31,306 bases of DNA from CAYSSG01 sp964433635 (GTDB taxonomy: Bacteria > Atribacterota > Phoenicimicrobiia > Phoenicimicrobiales > Stramentimicrobiaceae). The stretch covers positions 1 to 31,306 of the forward strand of contig CAYSSG010000023.1 in assembly GCA_964433635.1 (NCBI GenBank), written 5' to 3'. The translations under genes were made by a program, and so were the position numbers. Positions 8,153 through 15,838 of this stretch are shown piece by piece. The notes under the pieces are model-generated. The model did no database searches. It saw only the letters and a program-made list of their open reading frames with translations, and had not been told where the DNA came from. The number at the start of each line of letters is the position of its first letter. Position 1 is the stretch's first letter.

Positions 8153-8991
8153 ATAATTCAATAGTTCACCCACTAAAAAGGTATTTTAGAGGGGAAATCA
8201 ATTATACAACCTGTCCAGGATGCGGTAATGGAATTATATCACAAGCAATTTTATGGGCTATCGATGAGTTGGGCATTGACTTTGACAATTTTGCTTTTGT
8301 TTCCGGAATTGGTTGTTCAGGTTGGATTCCAAGTCCATCATTTAATGCCGATGTCTTGCATGTTACACATGGTAGGTCTATTGCTTTTGCAACGGGTCTA
8401 AAATTGGCTGCACCTCATATGAAAGTAATCATCAGTGCAGGCGATGGTGATACCAGCGCTATTGGGGGCAATCATTTAATTCATGCATGCCGGAGAAATA
8501 TTGATTTAACAATGATTTGTGTGAATAACCAGATTTATGGTATGACAGGTGGACAGGTTGCACCTTCGACACCCTATGATTCTAAGACGACAACCACACC
8601 ATATGGTAGTATTGAAAGACCATTTGATTTGAGCCAGGTCGCCATATCAGCCGGTGCCACTATGGTTGCCAGATGGACGACCTTTCATGCGAGACAACTA
8701 AGAAAATCAATTGCCAGAGCAATTCTACACCCCGGGTTTTCTTTTATAGAAATCATTTCCCAGTGTCCTGTACAATATGGAAAGGTTATTGGGAAAAGAA
8801 ATGATGCTGTTGGTATGTTAATGGATTATAAACAGAGATCTGTCAGTTTAGAGAAATCCAGAGAGTTATCAGAAAATGAAATTAAAAATAAAATTATTGT
8901 AGGGGAGTTTGTGAAAGATAAAAGAGTTCCCGAATTGAGCGAAGAGGTTAAGAGACTCAGGAAGGAGGCTGAACGGAAATGTCAGAAGTAG
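8149..8991 (+). CDS. korB: 2-oxoacid:ferredoxin oxidoreductase beta subunit (TPP-binding)
   Basis: Binds thiamine diphosphate. The start MNNSIVHPLKRYFRG leads to the family motif TCPGCGNG with Cys22 and Cys25. The TPP/Mg motif GDGDTSAIGGNHL lies near residues 104-116, and NNQIYGMTGGQVAPSTP follows, all typical of KorB/VorA. The frame is open further upstream, but the ATG at 8149 overlaps the korA stop (ATGA) and fits family length (280 residues), so it is the start. The stop overlaps korC by 13 bases. Confidence 0.93.
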   Translation: MNNSIVHPLKRYFRGEINYTTCPGCGNGIISQAILWAIDELGIDFDNFAFVSGIGCSGWIPSPSFNADVLHVTHGRSIAFATGLKLAAPHMKVIISAGDGDTSAIGGNHLIHACRRNIDLTMICVNNQIYGMTGGQVAPSTPYDSKTTTTPYGSIERPFDLSQVAISAGATMVARWTTFHARQLRKSIARAILHPGFSFIEIISQCPVQYGKVIGKRNDAVGMLMDYKQRSVSLEKSRELSENEIKNKIIVGEFVKDKRVPELSEEVKRLRKEAERKCQK

Positions 8992-9289
8992 GAATCAGAT
9001 TTTCTGGCCTGGGTGGCCAGGGAATTGTGTTAACCAGTGTCATTTTAGGGAGAGCAGCTTCGGTATACGATCATTTGCATGCTGTACAAACGCAAACATA
9101 TGGTTCAGACATGCGTGGTGGGGATGTGTGTACCGAAGTCATTATATCAGAAGAAAAAATTATTTATCCTATTGTGAATGATCCAGATATCTTAATTGCC
9201 ATTGCCCAAAAGGCATTTAATCAGCATATCGGGGATTTGAAGGAAGATGGTATGTTAATTACGGATAGAGATTTGGTGAAAGTTGAACA
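8979..9289 (+). CDS. korC: 2-oxoacid:ferredoxin oxidoreductase gamma subunit, cut by assembly gap
   Basis: The first 103 residues of the gamma subunit are present: IRFSGLGGQGIVLTSVILGR near the start and TQTYGSDMRGGDVCTEVIIS further on are diagnostic of the KorC/PorG fold. An AGGAGG site at 8963-8968 precedes the ATG. The family is about 180 residues, so about 80 residues lie in the unsequenced gap that follows. The frame happens to continue through the N run into the aminotransferase, but the apparent fusion is an artefact of gap length. Confidence 0.9.
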
Positions 9290-9389
9290 NNNNNNNNNNN
9301 NNNNNNNNNNNNNNNNNNNNNNNNNNNNNNNNNNNNNNNNNNNNNNNNNNNNNNNNNNNNNNNNNNNNNNNNNNNNNNNNNNNNNNNNN
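9290..9389. other. assembly gap (100 N, unknown true length)
   Basis: Exactly 100 N residues, the conventional length for a gap of unknown size. The missing end of korC (about 80 codons) and start of the aminotransferase (about 35-45 codons) need more than 340 bases, so the real sequence is longer than the N run and could hold further genes. Confidence 0.97.
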
Positions 9390-10448
9390 GAATTATCCCA
9401 GGGTCGTCCGGATTTTGATACCCCAAGGCATATTATAGAGGCCACAGAAGAAGCACTGCAAAAAGGATTGGTACATTATGATTTGAGTGCTGGCACTGTT
9501 TCCTTAAGAGAAGCTATTGCTTATCGGATTAAAGAAGATTTTGGTTTAGATATTGATATTGATGAAATCATTGTTACGATCGGTGCATCTGAAGCAAACT
9601 ATCTGGTCACTCAGACCATGTTAGATCCGGGGGACGAAATGATTATTCCTGATCCCATGTATATCTATTATCCTGGTTTTTCATTTTTAGGGGGCGCCAC
9701 ATCAGTCAGTGTACCGCTCGATACAATTATCCAAACACCACAGAGGATTGAAGAATATATTTCAGAAAAGACAAAAATGATTCTTCTCACCTCTCCTCAT
9801 AATCCCACAGGCCAGGTAATCCCTAAACAATCATTAGAAGTCATTGCTGAGTTGGCACAAAGGTATCATTTTTATGTTATATCTGATGATATCTATAACA
9901 AGATGATATATGACCAGGATATAGAATATATCAATATTGCCAGTCTAACCAATATGAAGGAAAAGACATTTATCATCGGGAGTTTATCTAAAACATATGC
10001 CATGGATGGTTGGCGAGTCGGATATCTGATTGGTCCTAAAGATTTGATGAAACAAGCATTAAAATTGCATCAACATATTTTAAGTTGCCCTAATACTTTC
10101 GTTCAGGAAGGAGCGAGGATTGCCTTGACGTCTTCCCAGGTTTGTGTGGATGAGATGGTGAAAGAGTTCGATCGTCGAAGGAAATTAATGATGTCTTATT
10201 TTGATGAACTGGAATTACCCTATAAGCCACCACAGGGTGCCTTCTATGTTTTTCCATCCATACAAAAATGTGGTATGAACTCAGAAGAATTTTGTGATTT
10301 TCTTTTAAATAAAGCGAGAGTTGCAGCTGTCCCGGGAAGTGCTTTTGGAAAGCTGGGCGAAGGGTATGTCCGCTTTTCCTATACAAATGATTATGATCTG
10401 ATCAAGGAAGGAATGGAAAGAATGAAGGCAGCGATAAGGCAATTGTAA
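9390..10448 (+). CDS. PLP-dependent aminotransferase class I/II (5' end in gap)
   Basis: The 352 visible residues begin at the conserved LSQGRPDFDTP block of fold-type I aminotransferases and run to the normal C-terminus. Conserved features are VHYDLSAGTVSLREAIA, TSPHNPTGQV, ISDDIYNKMIYD and the PLP lysine in SLSKTYAMDGWRVGY. RFSYTNDYDLIKEGMERM closes the domain. Only some 35-45 N-terminal residues are missing. The enzyme moves an amino group between an amino acid and a 2-oxoacid; aspartate, branched-chain or aromatic amino acids are all possible for this subgroup. Next to the kor genes it would supply the 2-oxoacid. It lies 28 bases before the LarA-like gene. Confidence 0.9.
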   Translation, partial: ELSQGRPDFDTPRHIIEATEEALQKGLVHYDLSAGTVSLREAIAYRIKEDFGLDIDIDEIIVTIGASEANYLVTQTMLDPGDEMIIPDPMYIYYPGFSFLGGATSVSVPLDTIIQTPQRIEEYISEKTKMILLTSPHNPTGQVIPKQSLEVIAELAQRYHFYVISDDIYNKMIYDQDIEYINIASLTNMKEKTFIIGSLSKTYAMDGWRVGYLIGPKDLMKQALKLHQHILSCPNTFVQEGARIALTSSQVCVDEMVKEFDRRRKLMMSYFDELELPYKPPQGAFYVFPSIQKCGMNSEEFCDFLLNKARVAAVPGSAFGKLGEGYVRFSYTNDYDLIKEGMERMKAAIRQL

Positions 10449-10476
10449 GTTTTAAAGTATAGATGGAGGCTTTAAT

Positions 10477-11727
10477 TTGGAAAATAGTATAAAGCTTTTA
10501 AAAGTGAAACAGAAATTTGAAGATAAACATTTGGCAGATATTTCCGGAGAGATTAAAAAAGAGTTTTACCATATTGGCTTAGATAAAGTAATCAAACCAG
10601 GGATGCGTATTGCAATCACCGCCGGTAGTCGAGGGATAGATCGAATAGCCGATATACTTAAATCGATTATTAATGAAGTGGAGAAGGTCAAAGGAGAACC
10701 TTTTATCGTAACAGCAATGGGTTCTCATGGAGGGGCAACAGCTGAAGGACAGCTGAAAGTGCTGGAACATTATGGCATTACAGAAGAAACGATGGGTGTA
10801 CCTATTCAAGCAACAATGGATACGATAGAGTTGGGTCACCTTGAGAATGGCTTACCGGTTCATTTTGACCGTATTGCCTATCATGCCGATGGTGTAATAG
10901 TAGTCAATCGCGTGAAAGTGCACACGGCATATAAAGGAAAGATCGAGAGTGGTTTACACAAAATGTTATCTGTCGGCTTGGGAAATCATCGCGGTGCAAG
11001 TCTGGTACATTCCCTTGGTGTAAAGGGTTTACGTGACTATATGGTAGACTTTGCCCAGGTTATATTAAAAAAGGCTCCTGTTATAGGAGGATTTGGTATC
11101 CTTGAAAATGGATATGACCAGACCCTTCAGATTAAAGCTGCCAGACCAGAAGATTTTTATATGGTAGATTCTGAGTTGCTTGTTGAATGCAAGAAGATTC
11201 TACCCAGATTACCGGTAAATCATATTGATTTATTGATTGTACAGGAGATGGGAAAAAATATAAGTGGAACCGGTATGGATTCCAATATTATAGGCGGCAT
11301 AAAGGATTCAGGAGATTTTATTGAACCTGACATTAAAAGAATATTAGTATTAGATCTTACCAGGGAGACCCAGGGCAGTGCTCTTGGAATTGGACTAGCT
11401 CATATGATTACCGAAAAACTCTATCAAAAAATTGATTTTAAAGCAACTTATACCAATACCATAACAGCAACATTTCTGGAAAGAGCCCGTATTCCCATGG
11501 TGTTCCCAACTGAACAGGAAGCCATAGAAACTGGATTAAAAACTATCGGGAATCTACCTGGTACTACTCCCAGGCTTATGATTATCAAGAATACCTTAAA
11601 ACTTGATGGGATTTATGTTTCTAGACCCATATGGGATGAAATTAAAGACAATCAGAATATCTTTCCAATAGATGACTGGGAAGATCTGACATTCAATTCA
11701 TCTGGAGAACTTGTTAATAAACTATAA
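10477..11727 (+). CDS. LarA-like protein (DUF2088 / lactate racemase family)
   Basis: A 416-residue protein of the DUF2088/LarA family, whose best-known member racemises lactate with a nickel-pincer nucleotide cofactor. Visible family features are AITAGSRGI at 46-54, the GSHGG block with His84, RVKVHTAYKG with His149, SGLHKMLSVGLG with Lys162, and NHRG with His171. These resemble the phosphate-binding, histidine and cofactor-lysine positions of LarA, though spacing differs from the lactate enzyme. The start is TTG with a GGAGG site at 10465-10469. Homologues act on other 2-hydroxyacids, so the substrate is open. No larB, larC or larE lies in the window. It probably belongs to the kor/aminotransferase operon. 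Confidence 0.75.
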   Translation: MENSIKLLKVKQKFEDKHLADISGEIKKEFYHIGLDKVIKPGMRIAITAGSRGIDRIADILKSIINEVEKVKGEPFIVTAMGSHGGATAEGQLKVLEHYGITEETMGVPIQATMDTIELGHLENGLPVHFDRIAYHADGVIVVNRVKVHTAYKGKIESGLHKMLSVGLGNHRGASLVHSLGVKGLRDYMVDFAQVILKKAPVIGGFGILENGYDQTLQIKAARPEDFYMVDSELLVECKKILPRLPVNHIDLLIVQEMGKNISGTGMDSNIIGGIKDSGDFIEPDIKRILVLDLTRETQGSALGIGLAHMITEKLYQKIDFKATYTNTITATFLERARIPMVFPTEQEAIETGLKTIGNLPGTTPRLMIIKNTLKLDGIYVSRPIWDEIKDNQNIFPIDDWEDLTFNSSGELVNKL

Positions 11728-11774
11728 ATTGGAGAATGAACTAAAAATTAGCTGATACTTGAATTCCATTGTTT

Positions 11775-11847
11775 GTACTGTTATCAAGTTGTCTTTCCTA
11801 TAGAATAAAGATGATAAAACAAATCTAATAGGAAGAAGTAACAGTAC
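11775..11847. repeat. imperfect inverted repeat, possible structured 3' or leader RNA
   Basis: GTACTGTTA at 11775-11783 is complementary to TAACAGTAC at 11839-11847. Inside, TTCCTAT at 11795-11801 pairs with ATAGGAA at 11828-11834. The two nested stems give a long hairpin with an internal loop 48 bases after the LarA-like gene. No T run follows, so it is not a classical terminator. It could be an RNA-stability element or the trace of a small mobile element. Confidence 0.45.
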
Positions 11848-12009
11848 ATATTATCACAGATGAACACATTACGAGTTTTAAATACGATGTTCTCACAACA
11901 TGCATACAAACCAAGAATATTAGTAAAACCTGTAAGTTGTTTAATCTATCCAGAACTGCAATTTTTTGATGGTAAGTGTAAATGAGCTATACCGGAACCT
12001 ATTATCTTT

Positions 12010-12033
12010 ATTTAGGAAAGAATTTAGGAAAGA
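12010..12033. repeat. 12-bp perfect tandem duplication
   Basis: ATTTAGGAAAGA occurs twice head to tail. This is a simple duplication in non-coding DNA; no function is evident. Confidence 0.8.
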
Positions 12034-12344
12034 TCGGCAATGTGTAATCACGTCCTGAAAATGTCCATTTGAAACAATAATCTGGAAGTAAATCATTAAT
12101 ATTTTAATACCCCTTTAGTAACCTTAGAATAATTGAAAAATAATTCATTAGATTTACCAATAAGTGATAAAATGAATAGTAAACAGAAAGGTCGATGTTC
12201 AATCATTTTAGCATTGAATGTGGAGTATTTGTTCATAGATATTTGGAAGAATGGAGGTGGTTTGATAGATTAAGGCTGTTTGTTTATGGAATATAGTAAA
12301 AGAAAAAGCAAAAAATCTTAATTAAACATAAGGAGTATTAAAAA

Positions 12345-13328
12345 ATGAAATTCAAATCAAAATTAATAATTACCTTTTTTCTTTTGATGTTTTCAATGGT
12401 AACATTGATTAGTACTGCAGCTGAATATCCGGAAAAGGACATCAGGATGATCTGTGCATGGGGTGCAGGAGGAGGCACAGATGCCATTACGAGGAAGATA
12501 TCTCTGGTAGCCGAAAAAACTCTTCCTGTGTCTATTTATGTTGAAAACATAGAAGGCGGGATGAGTGGAACCGGCGTTTATACTGTAATGCAGTCTAAAA
12601 CTGATGGGTATACACTGGGAACTCTGACCTATGACAGTGTTATTACTGTTCCCTGGAAGAAATTGGTTCCGGGATACGGTTTAGATAAGTTAGCTTTGTT
12701 ATGCCGGCTTACCAGTGAAGCAGATGCTCTAGTTGTTCATAAGGATTGCCAATTCAAAACCCTTGAGGATCTGGTAAAAGCTGCTAAAGAGAATCCGGGA
12801 AGCATTAATATTGGAATTCAGGAGTTAGGCTCAAGAACTCACATTGCTGCTTTGCAGCTGCAAGAAATATTAGGTATTGAATTTAACATCATTTCCTATA
12901 CCGGTGGAGCTGGTCCTCAAAAAGAAGCATTGCTTTCCAGGGAAGTTGAAGTCATTTTAACCAGCTTGGGTGACTTTGCACCACTGCTTGATGCTGGCGA
13001 TGCTCGTGGTTTGGTAGAGTTGTCCAGTGCTAGAAATGTTAAATTTTCAGATGTACCAACCTTAAAAGAATTAGGATATGACTTGGAAGTAGGGAGTTTT
13101 ATTTTAGTAGCAGCTCCTGCTGGAACTCCTGAGGATATCCTATCCAGGCTTGAAAAAACACTTGATGATGCATACCATACAGATGAATTTTTAGATTGGC
13201 TTAACGAGGTTGGGGTAACATCAGCATGGTTAGGAAGAGAAGAAGTGAATCAATGGGTTACCGAGACTCAGAGTGAATATTTTGATATTTTAAGTGACTT
13301 AGTTGAACAGGGTATTATTGAGGAATAA
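12345..13328 (+). CDS. tctC: tripartite tricarboxylate transporter substrate-binding protein
   Basis: Periplasmic binding protein of the TTT family, 327 residues. An N-terminal signal peptide ends near residue 26 (LISTAAEYPE) without a lipobox cysteine. The mature start YPEKDIRMICAWGAGGGTDA is the family hallmark. Further blocks are NIGIQELGSRTHIAAL and VPTLKELGYDLEVGSF. TctC/BugE-type proteins bind carboxylates such as citrate, other di- or tricarboxylates or nicotinate-like acids, so the ligand is open. An AAGGAG site lies before the ATG. A perfect 42-base palindrome separates it from tctB, probably allowing more binding protein than membrane protein to be made. Confidence 0.92.
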   Translation: MKFKSKLIITFFLLMFSMVTLISTAAEYPEKDIRMICAWGAGGGTDAITRKISLVAEKTLPVSIYVENIEGGMSGTGVYTVMQSKTDGYTLGTLTYDSVITVPWKKLVPGYGLDKLALLCRLTSEADALVVHKDCQFKTLEDLVKAAKENPGSINIGIQELGSRTHIAALQLQEILGIEFNIISYTGGAGPQKEALLSREVEVILTSLGDFAPLLDAGDARGLVELSSARNVKFSDVPTLKELGYDLEVGSFILVAAPAGTPEDILSRLEKTLDDAYHTDEFLDWLNEVGVTSAWLGREEVNQWVTETQSEYFDILSDLVEQGIIEE

Positions 13329-13342
13329 ACACATAAATAGTC

Positions 13343-13384
13343 GATACCAATCCTTACCCTTGATCAAGGGTAAGGATTGGTATC
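13343..13384. repeat. perfect 42-bp palindrome between tctC and tctB
   Basis: The two halves are exact reverse complements over all 42 bases, with TTGATCAA at the centre. As RNA it would fold into a hairpin with a stem of up to 19 base pairs and a four-base loop. It begins 14 bases after the tctC stop and ends 6 bases before the GAGGGG ribosome site of tctB. There is no T run after it (it continues with ATACAAAG), so it looks like an mRNA-stabilising or attenuating intercistronic stem and not a full terminator. Palindromic operator function is possible but less likely inside an operon. Confidence 0.9.
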
Positions 13385-13403
13385 ATACAAAGAGGGGATT
13401 TAT

Positions 13404-13880
13404 ATGTTATTTAACCTAAAACAAAAAATAAATAATAACATCCTTATTTGCCTGGTAATATTTATTTGGAATACGATATACATAATAGAGGCTCTTAAAA
13501 TGGGAGCACCTATTAAAAAAGGGCAGGTTGACATCAATTTTTTTCCAATTGTCATTTCAATTTTAATGTATATTGTAACCTTTTATTTATTCTTTCAATC
13601 TTTAAAACAAGGTAAAGAAATCATTAGTTTTGATCTTAAGAAGACAAGTAAACCTTTATTAATAATTATTTTTACAATTAGTTATATACTACTTCTAAAA
13701 CCAATTGGCTATATGTTGTCTTCTATCTTATATATTTTTAGTATTTTATCTGTTTTCAGCGCAAAAAAAAGAAGCTTATATTTGAAAATTATTTATTCTA
13801 TTGTTATTGCTGTTTTAATATTTTTGTTATATGAGAAAATCTTTGCCATAAGACTGCCCAAGTTGGGAGGTATTTTTTAG
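13404..13880 (+). CDS. tctB: tripartite tricarboxylate transporter small membrane subunit
   Basis: Small membrane subunit with about four hydrophobic helices in 158 residues, including ILICLVIFIWNTIYIIEAL and IIYSIVIAVLIFLLYEKIF. The pattern and its position between tctC and tctA identify it; TctB proteins are poorly conserved. The frame is open from a TTG at 13377 inside the palindrome, but the GAGGGG site at 13391-13396 selects ATG 13404. The gene is strongly AT-rich compared with its neighbours. It overlaps tctA by one base. Confidence 0.85.
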   Translation: MLFNLKQKINNNILICLVIFIWNTIYIIEALKMGAPIKKGQVDINFFPIVISILMYIVTFYLFFQSLKQGKEIISFDLKKTSKPLLIIIFTISYILLLKPIGYMLSSILYIFSILSVFSAKKRSLYLKIIYSIVIAVLIFLLYEKIFAIRLPKLGGIF

Positions 13881-15394
13881 TGGAAAATATACAGGGTATA
13901 CTGGATGGGTTTATTATATTATTAAATCCCTCAATTTTTGTTTATGTTCTTATCGGTTTTATTATAGGAGAATTTTTTGGAGCAATGCCAGGACTTACTT
14001 CTGCCTTAGCCATAGCCTTAATCCTGCCGGTAACTTACAGTATGGATATTGTCAGATCTCTGGTCATGTGTATGGGAGTTTATATGGCAGGTTTGTACGC
14101 TGGAAGTATTACCGCAATTACAATCAACATTCCGGGTGCACCTTCTAACGTAATGACTGCAATTGAAGGAAACCTGTTAATGCAGAAGGGGCAGGGAGCA
14201 AAAGCTTTAGGTCATGCAGCTTTTGCTTCCATGATCGGAGGTGTGATCGGCAGTATTTTGTTAATGTTGTTCGCGCCTTTTTCACTGAAATTAGCCTTAT
14301 TGATTAGAACGCCCGGAAAGTTTTCTTTAATTTTCTTTGCCCTGGTAGTTATTATTCTGATTAATCGAAAATCCTTAGCCAAAGGAGCTATTGCTACTTT
14401 TATGGGCATTATGTTTGGAACGATCGGAATAGACTTAATGAAGCCTGTAGCCCGTTTTATATTCGGATTTGATGTATTAGTAGAAGGAATAGATCTGATG
14501 GCAGTTATCATCGGTACATTTGCCATCAGTGAAATATTAATCCAGGCCGAAAAGAGTCATGAAGAAGTCAGTCTAAAGATAGATGAAACCAGACATAAAT
14601 TCAAAAGGTCTGATTTCACCCCGAAATGGAAAGATATTAAGGAGATTGGGCTACTCGCATACATTAAAAATGCATTCATTGGGTTTTTTATTGGAGTCCT
14701 CCCGGGAGCAGGTGGTTCAATGGCGTCTTTTATCGCCTATTCTGAAGCAATAAGATGTTCGAACCATCCTGAAAAATTTGGAACCTCAGAAACAGTAGAG
14801 GGAATTGCTGCTGCTGAAACTGCAAATAATGCCGTTTGCGGTGGAGCACTTGTTCCAATGTTAACCTTTGGTATTCCGGGAGATGCAACTACTGCAATAG
14901 TTTTAGGAGTACTAATTATAAATGGATTACAGCCCGGTCCTCAATTAATGAGCAATCAATTCCATCTGGTTGCTCCCATGTTTGCTGCCTTGTTCGTAAG
15001 TGCCTTAGTATTAATACCTTTGAGCGTCTATCTAATAGGCCCTTATTTTATAAGAATTGCTTTACTGGATAGGGGTATTCTTTATGCTATTATTGCCACC
15101 GTTGCCATTGTTGGTTCCTATGTTAGTACTTTTTCGGTTTTTCAAATGTTTATGGCTCTGATTACCGGAGTCATTGCTTATATTTTTCGAAAGAACAAAT
15201 TTCCAATTGTCTGTTTTCTGTTAGGTTTCATTTTAGGTCCAATGGCTGAAGATTATCTAAGGAGAGGTCTTTCCCTGGGTCATGGAAGCCCCATGATCTT
15301 CTTTACCAGCCCGGATAGCATTTTCTTTTTAGTGCTAACTGTTATATTTTACTATTTTTTGATTATTAAAAAACCAGTTATTCCTAATAAATGA
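13880..15394 (+). CDS. tctA: tripartite tricarboxylate transporter large membrane subunit
   Basis: The 504-residue permease of the TTT system, which uses an ion gradient to import the ligand delivered by TctC. Typical blocks are EFFGAMPGLTSALAIALILP near 30-50, the MAGLYAGSITAITINIPGAP stretch near 69-88, GVLPGAGGSMASFIAYSEAI near 272-291 and LTFGIPGDATTAIVLGVL near 327. There are about ten or more membrane helices. The start is GTG, sharing its first G with the tctB TAG stop, after a GGGAGG site at 13865-13870. The operon probably ends here. Confidence 0.94.
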   Translation: MENIQGILDGFIILLNPSIFVYVLIGFIIGEFFGAMPGLTSALAIALILPVTYSMDIVRSLVMCMGVYMAGLYAGSITAITINIPGAPSNVMTAIEGNLLMQKGQGAKALGHAAFASMIGGVIGSILLMLFAPFSLKLALLIRTPGKFSLIFFALVVIILINRKSLAKGAIATFMGIMFGTIGIDLMKPVARFIFGFDVLVEGIDLMAVIIGTFAISEILIQAEKSHEEVSLKIDETRHKFKRSDFTPKWKDIKEIGLLAYIKNAFIGFFIGVLPGAGGSMASFIAYSEAIRCSNHPEKFGTSETVEGIAAAETANNAVCGGALVPMLTFGIPGDATTAIVLGVLIINGLQPGPQLMSNQFHLVAPMFAALFVSALVLIPLSVYLIGPYFIRIALLDRGILYAIIATVAIVGSYVSTFSVFQMFMALITGVIAYIFRKNKFPIVCFLLGFILGPMAEDYLRRGLSLGHGSPMIFFTSPDSIFFLVLTVIFYYFLIIKKPVIPNK

Positions 15395-15401
15395 TTTTTA
15401 T

Positions 15402-15442
15402 AAAATTGGAGATCGAATCTTTTAAAGTATCACCAATTTTTT
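15402..15442 (+). terminator. probable terminator after tctA
   Basis: AAAATTGG at 15402-15409 pairs with CCAATTTT at 15433-15440. The stem is extended inward by GAT/ATC after one A-A mismatch, and the 3' arm ends in a six-T run. It begins 8 bases after the tctA stop. The stem is AT-rich, so efficiency is uncertain. Confidence 0.5.
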
Positions 15443-15596
15443 ATACATTTTAGATATATGATACATGCATAATGATTGATGAATTTCAATACATCGGAAA
15501 CCATTGTTATAAATATTTAATACTGGCCTTAGTATAAAGGAGTGTAGTACAAACTTCCCTCTCTTTGCCTGACAGCCATCTCATTTTATTAAAATA

Positions 15597-15605
15597 TGCT
15601 ATACT
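15597..15605 (+). promoter_or_regulatory. candidate extended -10 promoter for nagBA
   Basis: TG-C-TATACT fits an extended -10 with five of six bases matching TATAAT. No good -35 is seen at 17-18 bases upstream. It would give a leader of about 230 bases before nagB. Confidence 0.35.
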
Positions 15606-15838
15606 ATATTCTATAAGTGGCATGGGTAACTGCTACTATACATTGAAAGTAGAACTGATTGATCTGATTTATTATCAGACCAGAGAAGAAACCTAAAAGG
15701 TAAGATGATTGACAAAGTGGTCATTTTATAATAGAACTGTCCAAAATAAATTCTAAGTAAGGGAAATTAATAGCAAGGTTGTTTATTTCCTTGATGAGGA
15801 TTAGCTGAAATCGAAAAATCAAAGGAGTGATGATTAAT

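Larger units (their letters stand above)
11728..12344. other. long AT-rich intergenic region before tctCBA
   Basis: The 617 bases carry no convincing gene; the longest ATG-started frame I followed (from 11861) gives about 41 residues without family features. It holds an imperfect 73-base inverted repeat, a perfect 12-base tandem duplication, and small AT-rich inverted repeats (ATTCATT at 12043-12049 with AATGAAT at 12171-12177 is one long-range pair; TTCAAT/ATTGAA at 12198-12218 is another). A TGATAAAAT element near 12165-12173 resembles an extended -10 but has a poor -35. An AAGGAG site just before 12345 serves tctC. Confidence 0.5.
15395..15838. other. intergenic region before nagBA with promoter-like elements
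   Basis: No gene seen. After the terminator come a TGCTATACT extended -10 element (15597-15605), a small hairpin TCTGAT-TTATT-ATCAGA at about 15663-15679, and at 15709-15732 a consensus TTGACA and a consensus TATAAT separated by only 12 bases, too short for a normal sigma-70 promoter. AGTGGTC at 15716-15722 resembles one half of the GntR-type NagR site of Bacillus, but no second half follows. The ribosome site AAAGGAG (15821-15827) serves nagB. Confidence 0.45.

Noticed and set aside
8979..10448. A single 489-residue KorC-aminotransferase fusion protein
   Set aside because: The join is made of 100 N; both families are incomplete at the gap, so it is two genes.
11861..11986. A small 41-residue frame in the intergenic region
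   Set aside because: No ribosome site, no recognisable feature, and typical of chance frames in AT-rich DNA.
13377..13403. TTG start for tctB inside the palindrome
   Set aside because: The GAGGGG ribosome site lies after it and correctly placed for ATG 13404.
15709..15732. Consensus TTGACA and TATAAT as a strong nagBA promoter
   Set aside because: The spacer is only 12 bases, too short for a sigma-70 promoter; probably chance in AT-rich DNA.
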